From positions 62,001 through 126,000 of the forward strand of contig NZ_JACAOS010000033.1 of the NCBI RefSeq assembly GCF_013386165.1: 64,000 bases of DNA. The letters are read 5' to 3'. The translations under genes were made by a program, and so were the position numbers. The first letter of the stretch is position 1, and every line of letters starts with the position of its first letter. Positions 9,326-17,108 of the stretch are shown piece after piece. The stretch comes from Pseudomonas gingeri (GTDB lineage: Bacteria; Pseudomonadota; Gammaproteobacteria; Pseudomonadales; Pseudomonadaceae). The notes beneath the pieces were generated by a model. It did no database searches, was not told the origin of the DNA, and worked only from the letters and a program-made list of their open reading frames with translations.

Positions 9326-10324
9326 ATGAAAAGATGGAACATTGCGATAACCGGCTTTGGCTCGATTGGCAAAGCCGTCGCTCAGATACTCCGCCAGCGG
9401 GAGCAGCGCTATAAAGCGCTTTATGGCGCCGACGTGCGTGTGGTGGCGGTCTGCGGATCCCGTGCGGGACTGATGGATCACAACGGGCTGGCGTTTGACA
9501 CAGAGGGGGCGTTGTCGTTGCAACCCGGCCTGACCGGTGAAGGTTTTATCGAACAGGCGCAGGCCGATGTGCTGATTGAAGCCGGACCGACCGACTACGA
9601 GACCGGCGGCGCGGGCTACCGCTATATCCGTGCGGCATTGGGCCAGGGTATGCATGCCATTGCCATCTCCAAAGGCGCGTTGGTCTTCGACTACCGCGGC
9701 CTCGCCGACCTGGCCCGCGCCAACGGCGCACAGTTGAAAATCAGCGGCGCCACCTCGGCAGCGCTGCCGACCATTGATCTGCTGCAATACAATCTTGCCG
9801 GCTGCCAGATTCTCGAAGTTGAAGGGATCGTGACCGCAACCAGCAACTTCGTGCTGAGCCGCATGATGGACGGCGCAGGCTTCAGCGACGCAGTGGCCGA
9901 GGCCCAGCGTCTGGGCATGGCAGAACCGGACCCGCGTTTTGATGTCGAGGGCTGGGACACCGCTTGCAAGATCAACATTCTGGCCAACGCCGCTTTTGGC
10001 GCTGACTTGAAACTGCAAGACATACCGCGTGACGGTATCGACCAGATCTCAGCGGTGGATATCCAACGCTGGAAAGCAGCAGGCGTCGTTCCCAAGCTCG
10101 TCGGACACATCGATAACCGCGCCAGCGGCGTCCAAGCCTCGGTCACGCTGAAGACCTATCCGCTGGATCACCCGTTTGCCCAGGTGAGCGCCAAAATGAA
10201 AGCGATCCGGGTCACGACCGATGTCATGGGAGAAATCATGGCCATTGGCGTCACCAGCCCTTTGGCGACTGCCGCAGCGGCCTTGAAGGACTTTGAGCAT
10301 CTGCTCATGGCCGCCCATCGATAG
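9326..10324 (+). CDS. Homoserine dehydrogenase-family oxidoreductase
   Basis: 332 aa from ATG 9326, where the Rossmann strand starts immediately (NIAITGFGSIGKAV); an earlier in-frame start would add an unrelated Arg-rich leader. Homoserine-dehydrogenase signatures are present: a TATSNFVLSRMMDG segment near residue 172 and the block EAQRLGMAEPDPRFDVEGWD near residue 192, including the DVEGWD substrate-site motif. It lacks the C-terminal ACT domain of the usual biosynthetic Pseudomonas Hom (about 434 aa), so it may be a second, unregulated isozyme or act on another hydroxy-acid. It starts 99 bases after the RND permease gene on the same strand. Confidence 0.75.
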   Translation: MKRWNIAITGFGSIGKAVAQILRQREQRYKALYGADVRVVAVCGSRAGLMDHNGLAFDTEGALSLQPGLTGEGFIEQAQADVLIEAGPTDYETGGAGYRYIRAALGQGMHAIAISKGALVFDYRGLADLARANGAQLKISGATSAALPTIDLLQYNLAGCQILEVEGIVTATSNFVLSRMMDGAGFSDAVAEAQRLGMAEPDPRFDVEGWDTACKINILANAAFGADLKLQDIPRDGIDQISAVDIQRWKAAGVVPKLVGHIDNRASGVQASVTLKTYPLDHPFAQVSAKMKAIRVTTDVMGEIMAIGVTSPLATAAAALKDFEHLLMAAHR

Positions 10325-10331
10325 CGCCATC

Positions 10332-10357
10332 GGCAGCCGGGACAGACCCCGGCTGCC
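10332..10357. terminator. Bidirectional hairpin between convergent genes
   Basis: GGCAGCCGGG and CCCGGCTGCC form a perfect 10-bp stem with a 6-base loop, exactly between the stop codons of the convergent dehydrogenase and MFS genes. U-tracts are weak on both sides. Confidence 0.6.
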
Positions 10358-10371
10358 TGCTCATACGGGTT

Positions 10372-11658
10372 TCAGCTCGCCAGCTGTTTTTTCAGCATCA
10401 CCGGTATCGACAAGGCAATCAGCGAGGCGATTACGCAGAGCAGCCCGGCGATAAAAAACGCCGGCGTGTAGGTGGCCAGCAAAGTCCGTGTCAGCCCGGC
10501 GCCGTAGGCAGCAAAGGCCGCGCCCAGTTGATGCCCGGCAAACACCCAGCCGAACACGATATTGGCCCGCTCGCCACCGAACTTCTGTGCCACCAGCTTG
10601 ACCGTCGGCGGCACGGTGGCGATCCAGTCCAGGCCATAGAGAACGGCGAAAAATGACAGGCCGAACACGGTGAAGTCGGTAAACGGCAGGAGCATCAGCG
10701 AGATGCCGCGCAAACCGTAGTACCAGAACAACAGCCAACGGTTATCGAAACGATCCGACAGCCAGCCCGAACCCACGGTGCCGAAAAAGTCGAAGATGCC
10801 CATCATCGCCAGAATACCGGCCGCCGTGGTGGCCACCAGGCCGAAATCGCCGCACATGCTGATGAAGTGGGTCTGGATCAATCCATTGGTGCTGGCGCCG
10901 CAAATAAAGAAGGTGAAAAACAGCACCCAGAACGTCCAACTGCCCGACACGTCGCGCAGCACCTTCAGCGGGCTGATCAGCATCTGCAGCAAACTGCCCC
11001 GATGGGCAGGCGCCGGCAGCACCTCCTTCTCCCCGTACAACGGCAAGTCCAGGTCCACCGGCCGATCGCGCAACAGGGCAAGCACAGCGACCACCACCAC
11101 GGCCATGGCGCAGCAAATGAAGCTCAGTGCCAGGCGCCAGCCATAGTGTTCAGTCAACGAAGCCATCAGCGGCATGAACAGCAGTTGGCCTGTAGCAGAA
11201 CTGGCCGACAGCAGCCCGACCACCAGGCCACGCCGATGGGAAAACCAGCGGGTCGCTACCGTGGCACCGAGCACCATGGCGGTGAGCCCCGTACCGACAC
11301 CAACGACCACGCCCCACAACAGCACCAGTTGCCAGAAGCTGTTCATGAACATCGAACCGATCATGCCACCCAGCACGATCACCAGGGCCACCAGCACCAC
11401 CCGGCGCAGGCCGAAGTAGTTCATGAAGGCTGCTGCGAACGGCCCCATCAATCCATAGAGCATGAAACGAATCGCCAGGGCCCCGGAGATCTGCGCACTG
11501 CTCCAGCCGAACTCGTGCTCCAGGGGCACGATAAACACCCCCGGCGCGCCCATGGCACCGGCCATCACCAGCATGGTCAGGAAGGTGACGGCGGCGACCA
11601 CCCAGCCATAGTGAACCTGGCGCCGCGCCAGACGGTTTGCGACCAATGTAGACAACAT
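10372..11658 (-). CDS. MFS transporter (monocarboxylate/oxalate-formate-type)
   Basis: 428 aa from the ATG at 11658, preceded on the minus strand by AAGGA; a longer in-frame version would add 18 residues without a better site. Twelve hydrophobic segments are visible. The opening HYGWVVAAVTFLTMLVMAGA and the paired halves fit the MFS monocarboxylate/OFA-like branch, which carries small organic anions. It is transcribed away from the TetR gene at 11837, with a shared 178-base control region, so that TetR is the likely repressor. The substrate is not predictable from sequence alone. Confidence 0.85.
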   Translation of the reverse strand: MLSTLVANRLARRQVHYGWVVAAVTFLTMLVMAGAMGAPGVFIVPLEHEFGWSSAQISGALAIRFMLYGLMGPFAAAFMNYFGLRRVVLVALVIVLGGMIGSMFMNSFWQLVLLWGVVVGVGTGLTAMVLGATVATRWFSHRRGLVVGLLSASSATGQLLFMPLMASLTEHYGWRLALSFICCAMAVVVVAVLALLRDRPVDLDLPLYGEKEVLPAPAHRGSLLQMLISPLKVLRDVSGSWTFWVLFFTFFICGASTNGLIQTHFISMCGDFGLVATTAAGILAMMGIFDFFGTVGSGWLSDRFDNRWLLFWYYGLRGISLMLLPFTDFTVFGLSFFAVLYGLDWIATVPPTVKLVAQKFGGERANIVFGWVFAGHQLGAAFAAYGAGLTRTLLATYTPAFFIAGLLCVIASLIALSIPVMLKKQLAS

Positions 11659-11740
11659 GGAGTGTTCCTTATGCTCGCGGGGCGTGCCGCAGCTCGTCAG
11701 GGGGAAGGACAAATAGATTATTCACAACCTTTATTTAATA

Positions 11741-11753
11741 GATGTTTTACATC
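11741..11753. promoter_or_regulatory. Candidate TetR operator in MFS/TetR divergent promoter
   Basis: GATGT-TTT-ACATC is a perfect 5-bp inverted repeat inside an AT-rich stretch midway between the two divergent starts. Its place suggests that the adjacent TetR protein binds here to control both genes. Confidence 0.45.
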
Positions 11754-11836
11754 ATGTATTATCCCTTGGCAAGACAGCCGATTCATCGACACCGATGATT
11801 TTCGTCCCATGTTTTTTAGCATCACGCGAGTCGACT

Positions 11837-12451
11837 ATGCCCAGGGTATCCAGGAAACAGAGCGAACTGAACCGCGTCATCATCACCGAAACCGCCAGCC
11901 GACTGTTCCGTCAGCGCGGCATGCACGGCGTCAGCTTGATCGAGGTGATGAAGGCCAGCGGGCTGACCCACGGCGGTTTCTATGGCCACTTTGAGTCCAA
12001 GGAAGCCCTGGCCAACGAGGCTTGTGCCAAGGCCTTCGAGCAGTCCGCCAAGTCTTGGCGAGAACGCGTCGGCGCCCAGCGCAAAAAGAGCGAGGCGCGC
12101 CAGGCCATCGTCGACAACTACCTGTCCGACAGGCTGCGAGCACACGACGCCGAGATCTGCCCGGTGCTGGCGTTTGGCCCGGATCTGGCTCACGAGGCCA
12201 AGCCCTCGACGCTGCATCAGCACTATGTCGAAGGCCTGGAACAGTTGCTGGCGATTTACCAGGGCACCCTGGATGACGCCGACTCAAACCGCGCCCGACA
12301 AACCGCCCTGATGGAATACGCCTTGATGGTCGGCGCCATGACCCTGGCCCGCGCCGCCGGTTCGCCGCTGGCCGATGAGCTGCTCAATGCGGCGAGACAC
12401 TTTCTGGAATCCAACGCAGGGCAAGTGTCATCTGACACCGCTCAGGAGTGA
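11837..12451 (+). CDS. TetR/AcrR-family transcriptional repressor
   Basis: 204 aa from ATG 11837. The N-terminal HTH is clear: IITETASRLFRQRGMHGVSLIEVMKASGLTHGGFYGHFESKEALANEA, with the GxFYxHFxSKExL recognition-helix signature. The C-terminal ligand domain is of the type found in regulators with a TetR_C tail containing CPVLAFGPDL. It is divergent from the MFS gene and probably represses it. The final ten bases overlap the end of the convergent endonuclease gene. Confidence 0.88.
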   Translation: MPRVSRKQSELNRVIITETASRLFRQRGMHGVSLIEVMKASGLTHGGFYGHFESKEALANEACAKAFEQSAKSWRERVGAQRKKSEARQAIVDNYLSDRLRAHDAEICPVLAFGPDLAHEAKPSTLHQHYVEGLEQLLAIYQGTLDDADSNRARQTALMEYALMVGAMTLARAAGSPLADELLNAARHFLESNAGQVSSDTAQE

Positions 12452-13314
12452 GCCACCGAACCCGAGACCGGTAAGCTTTCCAGCAGTTTGAGCCCGGTGG
12501 TTTTCACAAAGGTCTCATAGTCCATCGGCTTCTCGACGCGAGTTTCCGCGTTGGGCAGCACATAGGCCCAGGCCCGCTTGGACGACACGTCATAGACCAG
12601 TTTGAACAGACGTGTAGGCACCCAGACCTGGTCGTCACCAATGGTGCCGTGGCCCTCATCGAAGATCGGACCGGTAAAGACAAACACGTTGCCTTCGGCG
12701 CGCATCGCGAACTTCCTGACGTCGGCCTCGACCTTGCTCCAGATCTTGCGGTTATTGGTGGGGTCTTGGGGCACCATGTTCGACAGCGCGAAGGACTGTG
12801 CCATGGCATTCGCATTCGGCGCATCGGCTGCTGGCGCCTGATGACCACGGTCCACGGCCGGATGCTGGGCCTTATAGTCGCTCAACTCGGCGCGCGCACC
12901 CTTGGGAATGCGCGGGTCCGGGTAGAACTGATTGGTACGTTCCTCGCCCTTGGCATCCTGTAGCTGGGCCGCGCTCAAGCGTTCCACCACCAGCAACGGG
13001 GTCTTGCTGGTTTGTGAATACAGCACCGCAAAGCTGTCGGAACACAGGGCCATGGGTTTCATGGTGGCCGGCACGCTGGCCGTGCTGATCGGCCTGGCAC
13101 CCGGGAACAGGTCGGCACAACCGTCAAATGAGGCTTGCTGCTGCTGGCTCGAATACAGGTCAATCGCCGCGCTCTGGCTGATGGAGCCTGAGCGGTGTCC
13201 TGGTTTTTCGTGTTGGCTGGGTGGATCGATAAGATCTGGCAGGTTGCGCGCTTGTGCAGCGCAGGAAAACGATACAAGGGCCGACAGCCCCACGGCGATA
13301 ATGCGTAGGTTCAT
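12442..13314 (-). CDS. Secreted DNA/RNA non-specific endonuclease (DRGH family)
   Basis: 290 aa from ATG 13314 with a signal peptide (MNLRIIAVGLSALVSFSCAAQA). The nuclease core has the DRGH motif (DRGHQAPAAD, catalytic His) and the downstream SNMVPQ and NN(R)KIW...E elements that supply the metal-binding Asn and Glu, as in Serratia NucA. Four cysteines fit an oxidised extracytoplasmic protein. It likely degrades extracellular or periplasmic nucleic acid. No inhibitor gene is adjacent, so a toxin role is not supported. Confidence 0.88.
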   Translation of the reverse strand: MNLRIIAVGLSALVSFSCAAQARNLPDLIDPPSQHEKPGHRSGSISQSAAIDLYSSQQQQASFDGCADLFPGARPISTASVPATMKPMALCSDSFAVLYSQTSKTPLLVVERLSAAQLQDAKGEERTNQFYPDPRIPKGARAELSDYKAQHPAVDRGHQAPAADAPNANAMAQSFALSNMVPQDPTNNRKIWSKVEADVRKFAMRAEGNVFVFTGPIFDEGHGTIGDDQVWVPTRLFKLVYDVSSKRAWAYVLPNAETRVEKPMDYETFVKTTGLKLLESLPVSGSVAHS

Positions 13315-13406
13315 GCTTGGATTCTTTGGATTGGAGTGCGGATGCTGATGACAAAGGCCCCCAAGTCGGGGCCAGAGGGAGGCTTCTACCATCGGTCAAC
13401 GGAAAA

Positions 13407-13434
13407 TGAAAGAAAAGCGGCCTCAATGGCCGCT
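13407..13434 (-). terminator. Intrinsic terminator of the leftward LysR gene
   Basis: On the minus strand, AGCGGCC-loop-GGCCGCT is followed by TTTTCTTTC, a good rho-independent terminator. It lies about 50 bases after the stop codon of the LysR gene that ends at 13481. Confidence 0.75.
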
Positions 13435-13480
13435 CCGGGCGATGACGTTATTGCACGCCCTCGCCCTCCTGAGCTGAGCG

Positions 13481-14392
13481 CTATTGACCGTAGCGGGCAG
13501 GAGGGATAACGCTCCGATCCAGCCATTCCCGCAAGAACTCGATCAGCACCTGAACCGGTCGCGAGCGCTGGCGGTGCTGCGGGTAGACCGCCGATAACGC
13601 CAACGGCCCGGGGCGAAAGTTGTCCAGCACCGGTACCAGCCGCCCGTCCTTCAACGCCGAATCAACAATAAAGACCGGCAGATAAGTGATCCCCATGCCG
13701 GCGATGGCGGCGTCCTTGAGCAACTCACCATTGTTGACCCGCATCCTGCCCGTGACGTTGACGGTCAATGGCTTGCCCGGCCCCTCGAAACGCCATTGCA
13801 CCTGGCGACCATGGCCGTAAGGCAGGCAATCATGGGCCTGTAGGTCCTCGGGGTTGATCGGGGTGCCGCGCCTGGCCAGGTAAGCGGGGCTGGCGCAATA
13901 CACCCGTTGGATGGAAGCGATGCGTCGGGCAATCAACGTCGAATCTTCCAGCACGCCGATGCGCAATGCCAGGTCGTAGCCTTCACCGAGCAAATCTACT
14001 GGACGGTCACTGAGGTCGACCTCAACCGTGACGTCGCCATAGCGCTGCAAAAATGCCGGCAACGCCTCCCCCAGATGCGCCATGGCAAACGACAACGGAG
14101 CGCTCAAGCGGATGGTGCCACGGGGCTCGATGGTCTGCCCGGCGATGCCCTGCTCCACTTGCTCGACTTCGCTGAGCAGGCGCAAGGCCGACTCGTAGTA
14201 ACTCTGCCCCAGGGGCGTCATGTCCAGGCGCCGGGTCGAGCGATTGATCAGCCGCACACCCAGGCGATCTTCCAGTTGCATCAGGCGCCGACTGACAAAC
14301 TGCTTGGACAGGCCCAACTGGTCCGCTGCGGCAGTAAAGCTGCCGGAGTCCATGACCTGGCAAAAAATGCGCATATCCTCGAACGGATTCAT
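13481..14392 (-). CDS. LysR-family transcriptional regulator
   Basis: 303 aa from ATG 14392 (GAGAG upstream). The N-terminal winged HTH is evident (MRIFCQVMDSGSFTAAADQLGLSKQFVSRRL), followed by a LysR substrate-binding domain of the DsdC/CrgA-like type (PRGTIRLSAPLSF, DLALRIG, ending in LIEFLREWLD). The 'SKQFVSRRL' helix variant is common in regulators that adjoin quinone or aldehyde reductases, but no such enzyme is adjacent. The target is unknown. Confidence 0.88.
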   Translation of the reverse strand: MNPFEDMRIFCQVMDSGSFTAAADQLGLSKQFVSRRLMQLEDRLGVRLINRSTRRLDMTPLGQSYYESALRLLSEVEQVEQGIAGQTIEPRGTIRLSAPLSFAMAHLGEALPAFLQRYGDVTVEVDLSDRPVDLLGEGYDLALRIGVLEDSTLIARRIASIQRVYCASPAYLARRGTPINPEDLQAHDCLPYGHGRQVQWRFEGPGKPLTVNVTGRMRVNNGELLKDAAIAGMGITYLPVFIVDSALKDGRLVPVLDNFRPGPLALSAVYPQHRQRSRPVQVLIEFLREWLDRSVIPPARYGQ

Positions 14393-14453
14393 TGTCACTC
14401 TCAGGTTGACAGCCAAGCACTTTATAGCGGCTTTACCCTTTTATGGCACTCCA

Positions 14454-15386
14454 TTAATTTGTATCCGAGCTGCAGTGCAGACCGGGTTCCGACATGTACT
14501 GACTGATCCGAGAGCGCAGCCAGCGTTCCGCCGGGTCGTTGTCATGAACCCCACTCCAGGCCATCGACAATTGTGCCGCTTCAATGGGAAACGGTGGCTC
14601 TTCGGCGCGCAAGGCGCAGCCTTCAACCAGCGCGCAGGCCGCGTAGTCGGGCACGGTGGCGATCATTTCGGTACCCGCGAGCATCGCCCGCAAACCACTG
14701 AATTGTGGGACCCCCAACACCACGCGCCGGGTACGACCGACCTTGGCCAGATCAAGGTCGATGTTGCCGCTCAGGTCGCCGGAGAACGACACCATGGCGT
14801 GGGGTCGCTGACAGTACTCATCGAGCGTCAGCTCACCGGGACGATTGTCGCCGCGCAACACTTTGCAGGCGATATCGCGCAGTTTCTTGCGTTTGGCATT
14901 GGCCGGCAGTTCGGTGGTATAGCTGACCCCGACGGAGATTTCCCCGGATGCCAGCAAGGCCGGCATCAACAGATAGTTGGCCCGACGGACCACCACCACA
15001 ATTCCCGGCGCCTCCAACTGCAACTGGCTCAGCAATGGCGGAAACAAACCAAACTCGGCGTCGTCCGAAAGGCCGATGCGAAACACCTCGCCGCTCGTCG
15101 CCGGATCAAAGGCCTTGGCCCGGCTGACGGCTCCCGAGATGGTGTCCATTGCCGGCTGCAGCTCCTTGAGAATCGCCAAGGCCCGCGCTGTCGGTTCCAT
15201 CCCGCGACCGTTGCGCAACAGCAGCGGGTCGTCAAACAAATCCCGCAGGCGCCCCAACGCGGCGCTCACCGCCGGTTGCCCCATGAACAGCTTTTCCGCC
15301 ACCCGGGTCAGGTTCTTTTCGAACATCAGGGCCTCGAAAATCACCAGCAGGTTCATGTCGACGCGGCGCAGGTCGTTACGGTTCAT
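14454..15386 (-). CDS. LysR-family transcriptional regulator (NodD/LeuO-like branch)
   Basis: 310 aa from ATG 15386 with GGGAG as ribosome-binding site. The start MNRNDLRRVDMNLLVIFEALMFE with an HTH (NLTRVAEKLFMGQPAVSAALGRLR) and FDDPLLLRNGRGMEPT is typical of the NodD/LeuO/NahR branch. The effector domain begins near residue 90. It is divergent from the short AraC gene at 15653, with about 266 bases between them that could contain its target site. It is a neighbour, not a duplicate, of the LysR gene to its left: the two differ throughout. Confidence 0.88.
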   Translation of the reverse strand: MNRNDLRRVDMNLLVIFEALMFEKNLTRVAEKLFMGQPAVSAALGRLRDLFDDPLLLRNGRGMEPTARALAILKELQPAMDTISGAVSRAKAFDPATSGEVFRIGLSDDAEFGLFPPLLSQLQLEAPGIVVVVRRANYLLMPALLASGEISVGVSYTTELPANAKRKKLRDIACKVLRGDNRPGELTLDEYCQRPHAMVSFSGDLSGNIDLDLAKVGRTRRVVLGVPQFSGLRAMLAGTEMIATVPDYAACALVEGCALRAEEPPFPIEAAQLSMAWSGVHDNDPAERWLRSRISQYMSEPGLHCSSDTN

Positions 15387-15652
15387 CAGCACACTCCCAT
15401 AAAAAAACGGTCCTGAAGGACTCTCATACACTCCCCATATTGCACGCGAGCACTCCCGCCAAAATTGCAGCGGTGTGCTGAACAGATGGGGCTCCTGCCC
15501 TCCCCCGACAAGGAATTAACAACGTTTAACTCGCCCGGCCGCACCTCGCGACCAAGAATGAAGCCTTCTGTGCAGATCTGTTTTCTAACCCGGGAAACGG
15601 TTGACCCGGCGTGCAGTGAGTCCGCGCACTCCCACCGACACGGACATAGGTC

Positions 15653-16114
15653 ATGGCCCTCGTTCAACACAACGCCGCCCACGTATCCATCACTGAAACA
15701 CCAAAACCCAGCACGGGAGGCCTCTCTCCCTGGCGGGAAAACCTGGTCAAGAAGCTGATCCTCGAAGGTCTGAGCGAAACGCTGGAGGTGACCGAGCTTG
15801 CCCGGGCCTGCGCCCTGTCCCGCAGTCATTTCTCCAGGGCATTCAAGTGCAGTACCGGCTTGTCGCCCCAGGACTGGATTCGTTGCCAGCGCGTCGCCCG
15901 GGCCAAGCAACTGATCCTGAACACCGACCTGACGCTGACGCAAATCAGCCTGGAATGCGGCTTCTGCGATCAGGCGCATTTCTGCCATATCTTTACCCGC
16001 AGCGAAGGCATCAATCCGTTTGCCTGGCGCTGTCGAACGGTTCGACCGACACCTCTCGACAAGAGAAGACCGTCCGAGCGTCCGGACGATCTTGCGACGG
16101 CCATCAGCCCTTGA
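15653..16114 (+). CDS. Short AraC-family regulator (DNA-binding domain only)
   Basis: 153 aa. Nearly the whole protein is an AraC double-HTH domain (residues ~30-125): LEVTELARACALSRSHFSRAFKCSTGLSPQDW and LTLTQISLECGFCDQAHFCHIFTRSEGINP. No N-terminal effector domain exists, so activity is probably set by its level or by a partner, as in MarA/SoxS-type regulators. The last 11 bases overlap the end of the convergent hydrolase gene. Confidence 0.85.
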   Translation: MALVQHNAAHVSITETPKPSTGGLSPWRENLVKKLILEGLSETLEVTELARACALSRSHFSRAFKCSTGLSPQDWIRCQRVARAKQLILNTDLTLTQISLECGFCDQAHFCHIFTRSEGINPFAWRCRTVRPTPLDKRRPSERPDDLATAISP

Positions 16115-16925
16115 GGAAGGCCAACAGATCAGCGTTGAGCTGATCCTTGTGAGTGTCGGTCAGGCCGTGGGGGGCACCGGGATAGATCCGTAGCGTCGAG
16201 CCCTTGACCAGCTTGGCCGAGGCGATGCCGGCCGCCTCGATCGGTACGATCTGGTCTGCGTCGCCATGCACTACCAGGGTCGGCACGTCGAACGTCTTCA
16301 GGTCTTCGGTGAAGTCGGTTTCCGAGAACGCCTTGATGCAGTCATAGGCGTTCTTGTGGCCGGCCATCATGCCTTGCATCCAGAACGCGTCGATCATGCC
16401 CTGGGAAGGCTTGGCGCCAGACTTGTTGAAACCGAAGAACGACACGGCGGCGTCCTTGTACAACTGCGAACGGTCGGCCAGGGAAGCCTCGCGGAAACCG
16501 TCGAACACTTCGATCGGCAGGCCCGCCGGGTTGGCTTCGGTCTTGAGCATCAGCGGCGGCACCGAAGAAATCAGCCCCGCCTTTGCCACCCGCTCGGTAC
16601 CATGGCGACCGATATAGCGCGCCACTTCACCACCGCCGGTGGAGAAACCGAACAGCACCACATTCTGCAGGTCCAGCAACTCGATCAACTGGGCCAGGTC
16701 GTCGGCATAGGTGTCCATATCATTGCCGAACCAGGGCTGGCTGGAGCGGCCATGTCCACGACGGTCGTGGGCAATGACCCGATAGCCCCTGGAGGCCAGG
16801 AAGATCATCTGAGACTCCCAGCTGTCAGCATTCAGCGGCCATCCATGACTGAAGACGATGGGCTGGCCAGTGCCCCAGTCCTTGTAGTAGATCTCGGTAC
16901 CGTCGCGGGTGGTAAATGTACTCAT
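16104..16925 (-). CDS. Alpha/beta hydrolase (cofactor-free haloperoxidase/esterase family)
   Basis: 273 aa, the usual length. Nucleophile elbow GFSTGG (Ser near residue 95), oxyanion-hole region FSHGWPLNADSW near residue 25, acid residue in VVHGDADQIVP and catalytic His in GAPHGLTDTH near residue 253 complete the triad. The family includes non-haem chloroperoxidases and arylesterases; the perhydrolysis activity is often fortuitous, so a carboxyl-esterase is the safer call. It ends against the short AraC gene. Confidence 0.9.
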   Translation of the reverse strand: MSTFTTRDGTEIYYKDWGTGQPIVFSHGWPLNADSWESQMIFLASRGYRVIAHDRRGHGRSSQPWFGNDMDTYADDLAQLIELLDLQNVVLFGFSTGGGEVARYIGRHGTERVAKAGLISSVPPLMLKTEANPAGLPIEVFDGFREASLADRSQLYKDAAVSFFGFNKSGAKPSQGMIDAFWMQGMMAGHKNAYDCIKAFSETDFTEDLKTFDVPTLVVHGDADQIVPIEAAGIASAKLVKGSTLRIYPGAPHGLTDTHKDQLNADLLAFLKG

Positions 16926-17108
16926 GGCGATTGCTTCTCAAGGTGTCTGGGTGAATAAATCGATTGAAGGATTGGATCTTTGGGCCAGACCGGAAACAGG
17001 ACGAGTTAAACGTTGTTAATTTTCAAGGGCGTAAGAAAGGCCCCGATTGCGCTGATGAATAAACCTGGGGAACATGCCCGAATACCGTAAGACAGAAGGA
17101 ACGCGCCG

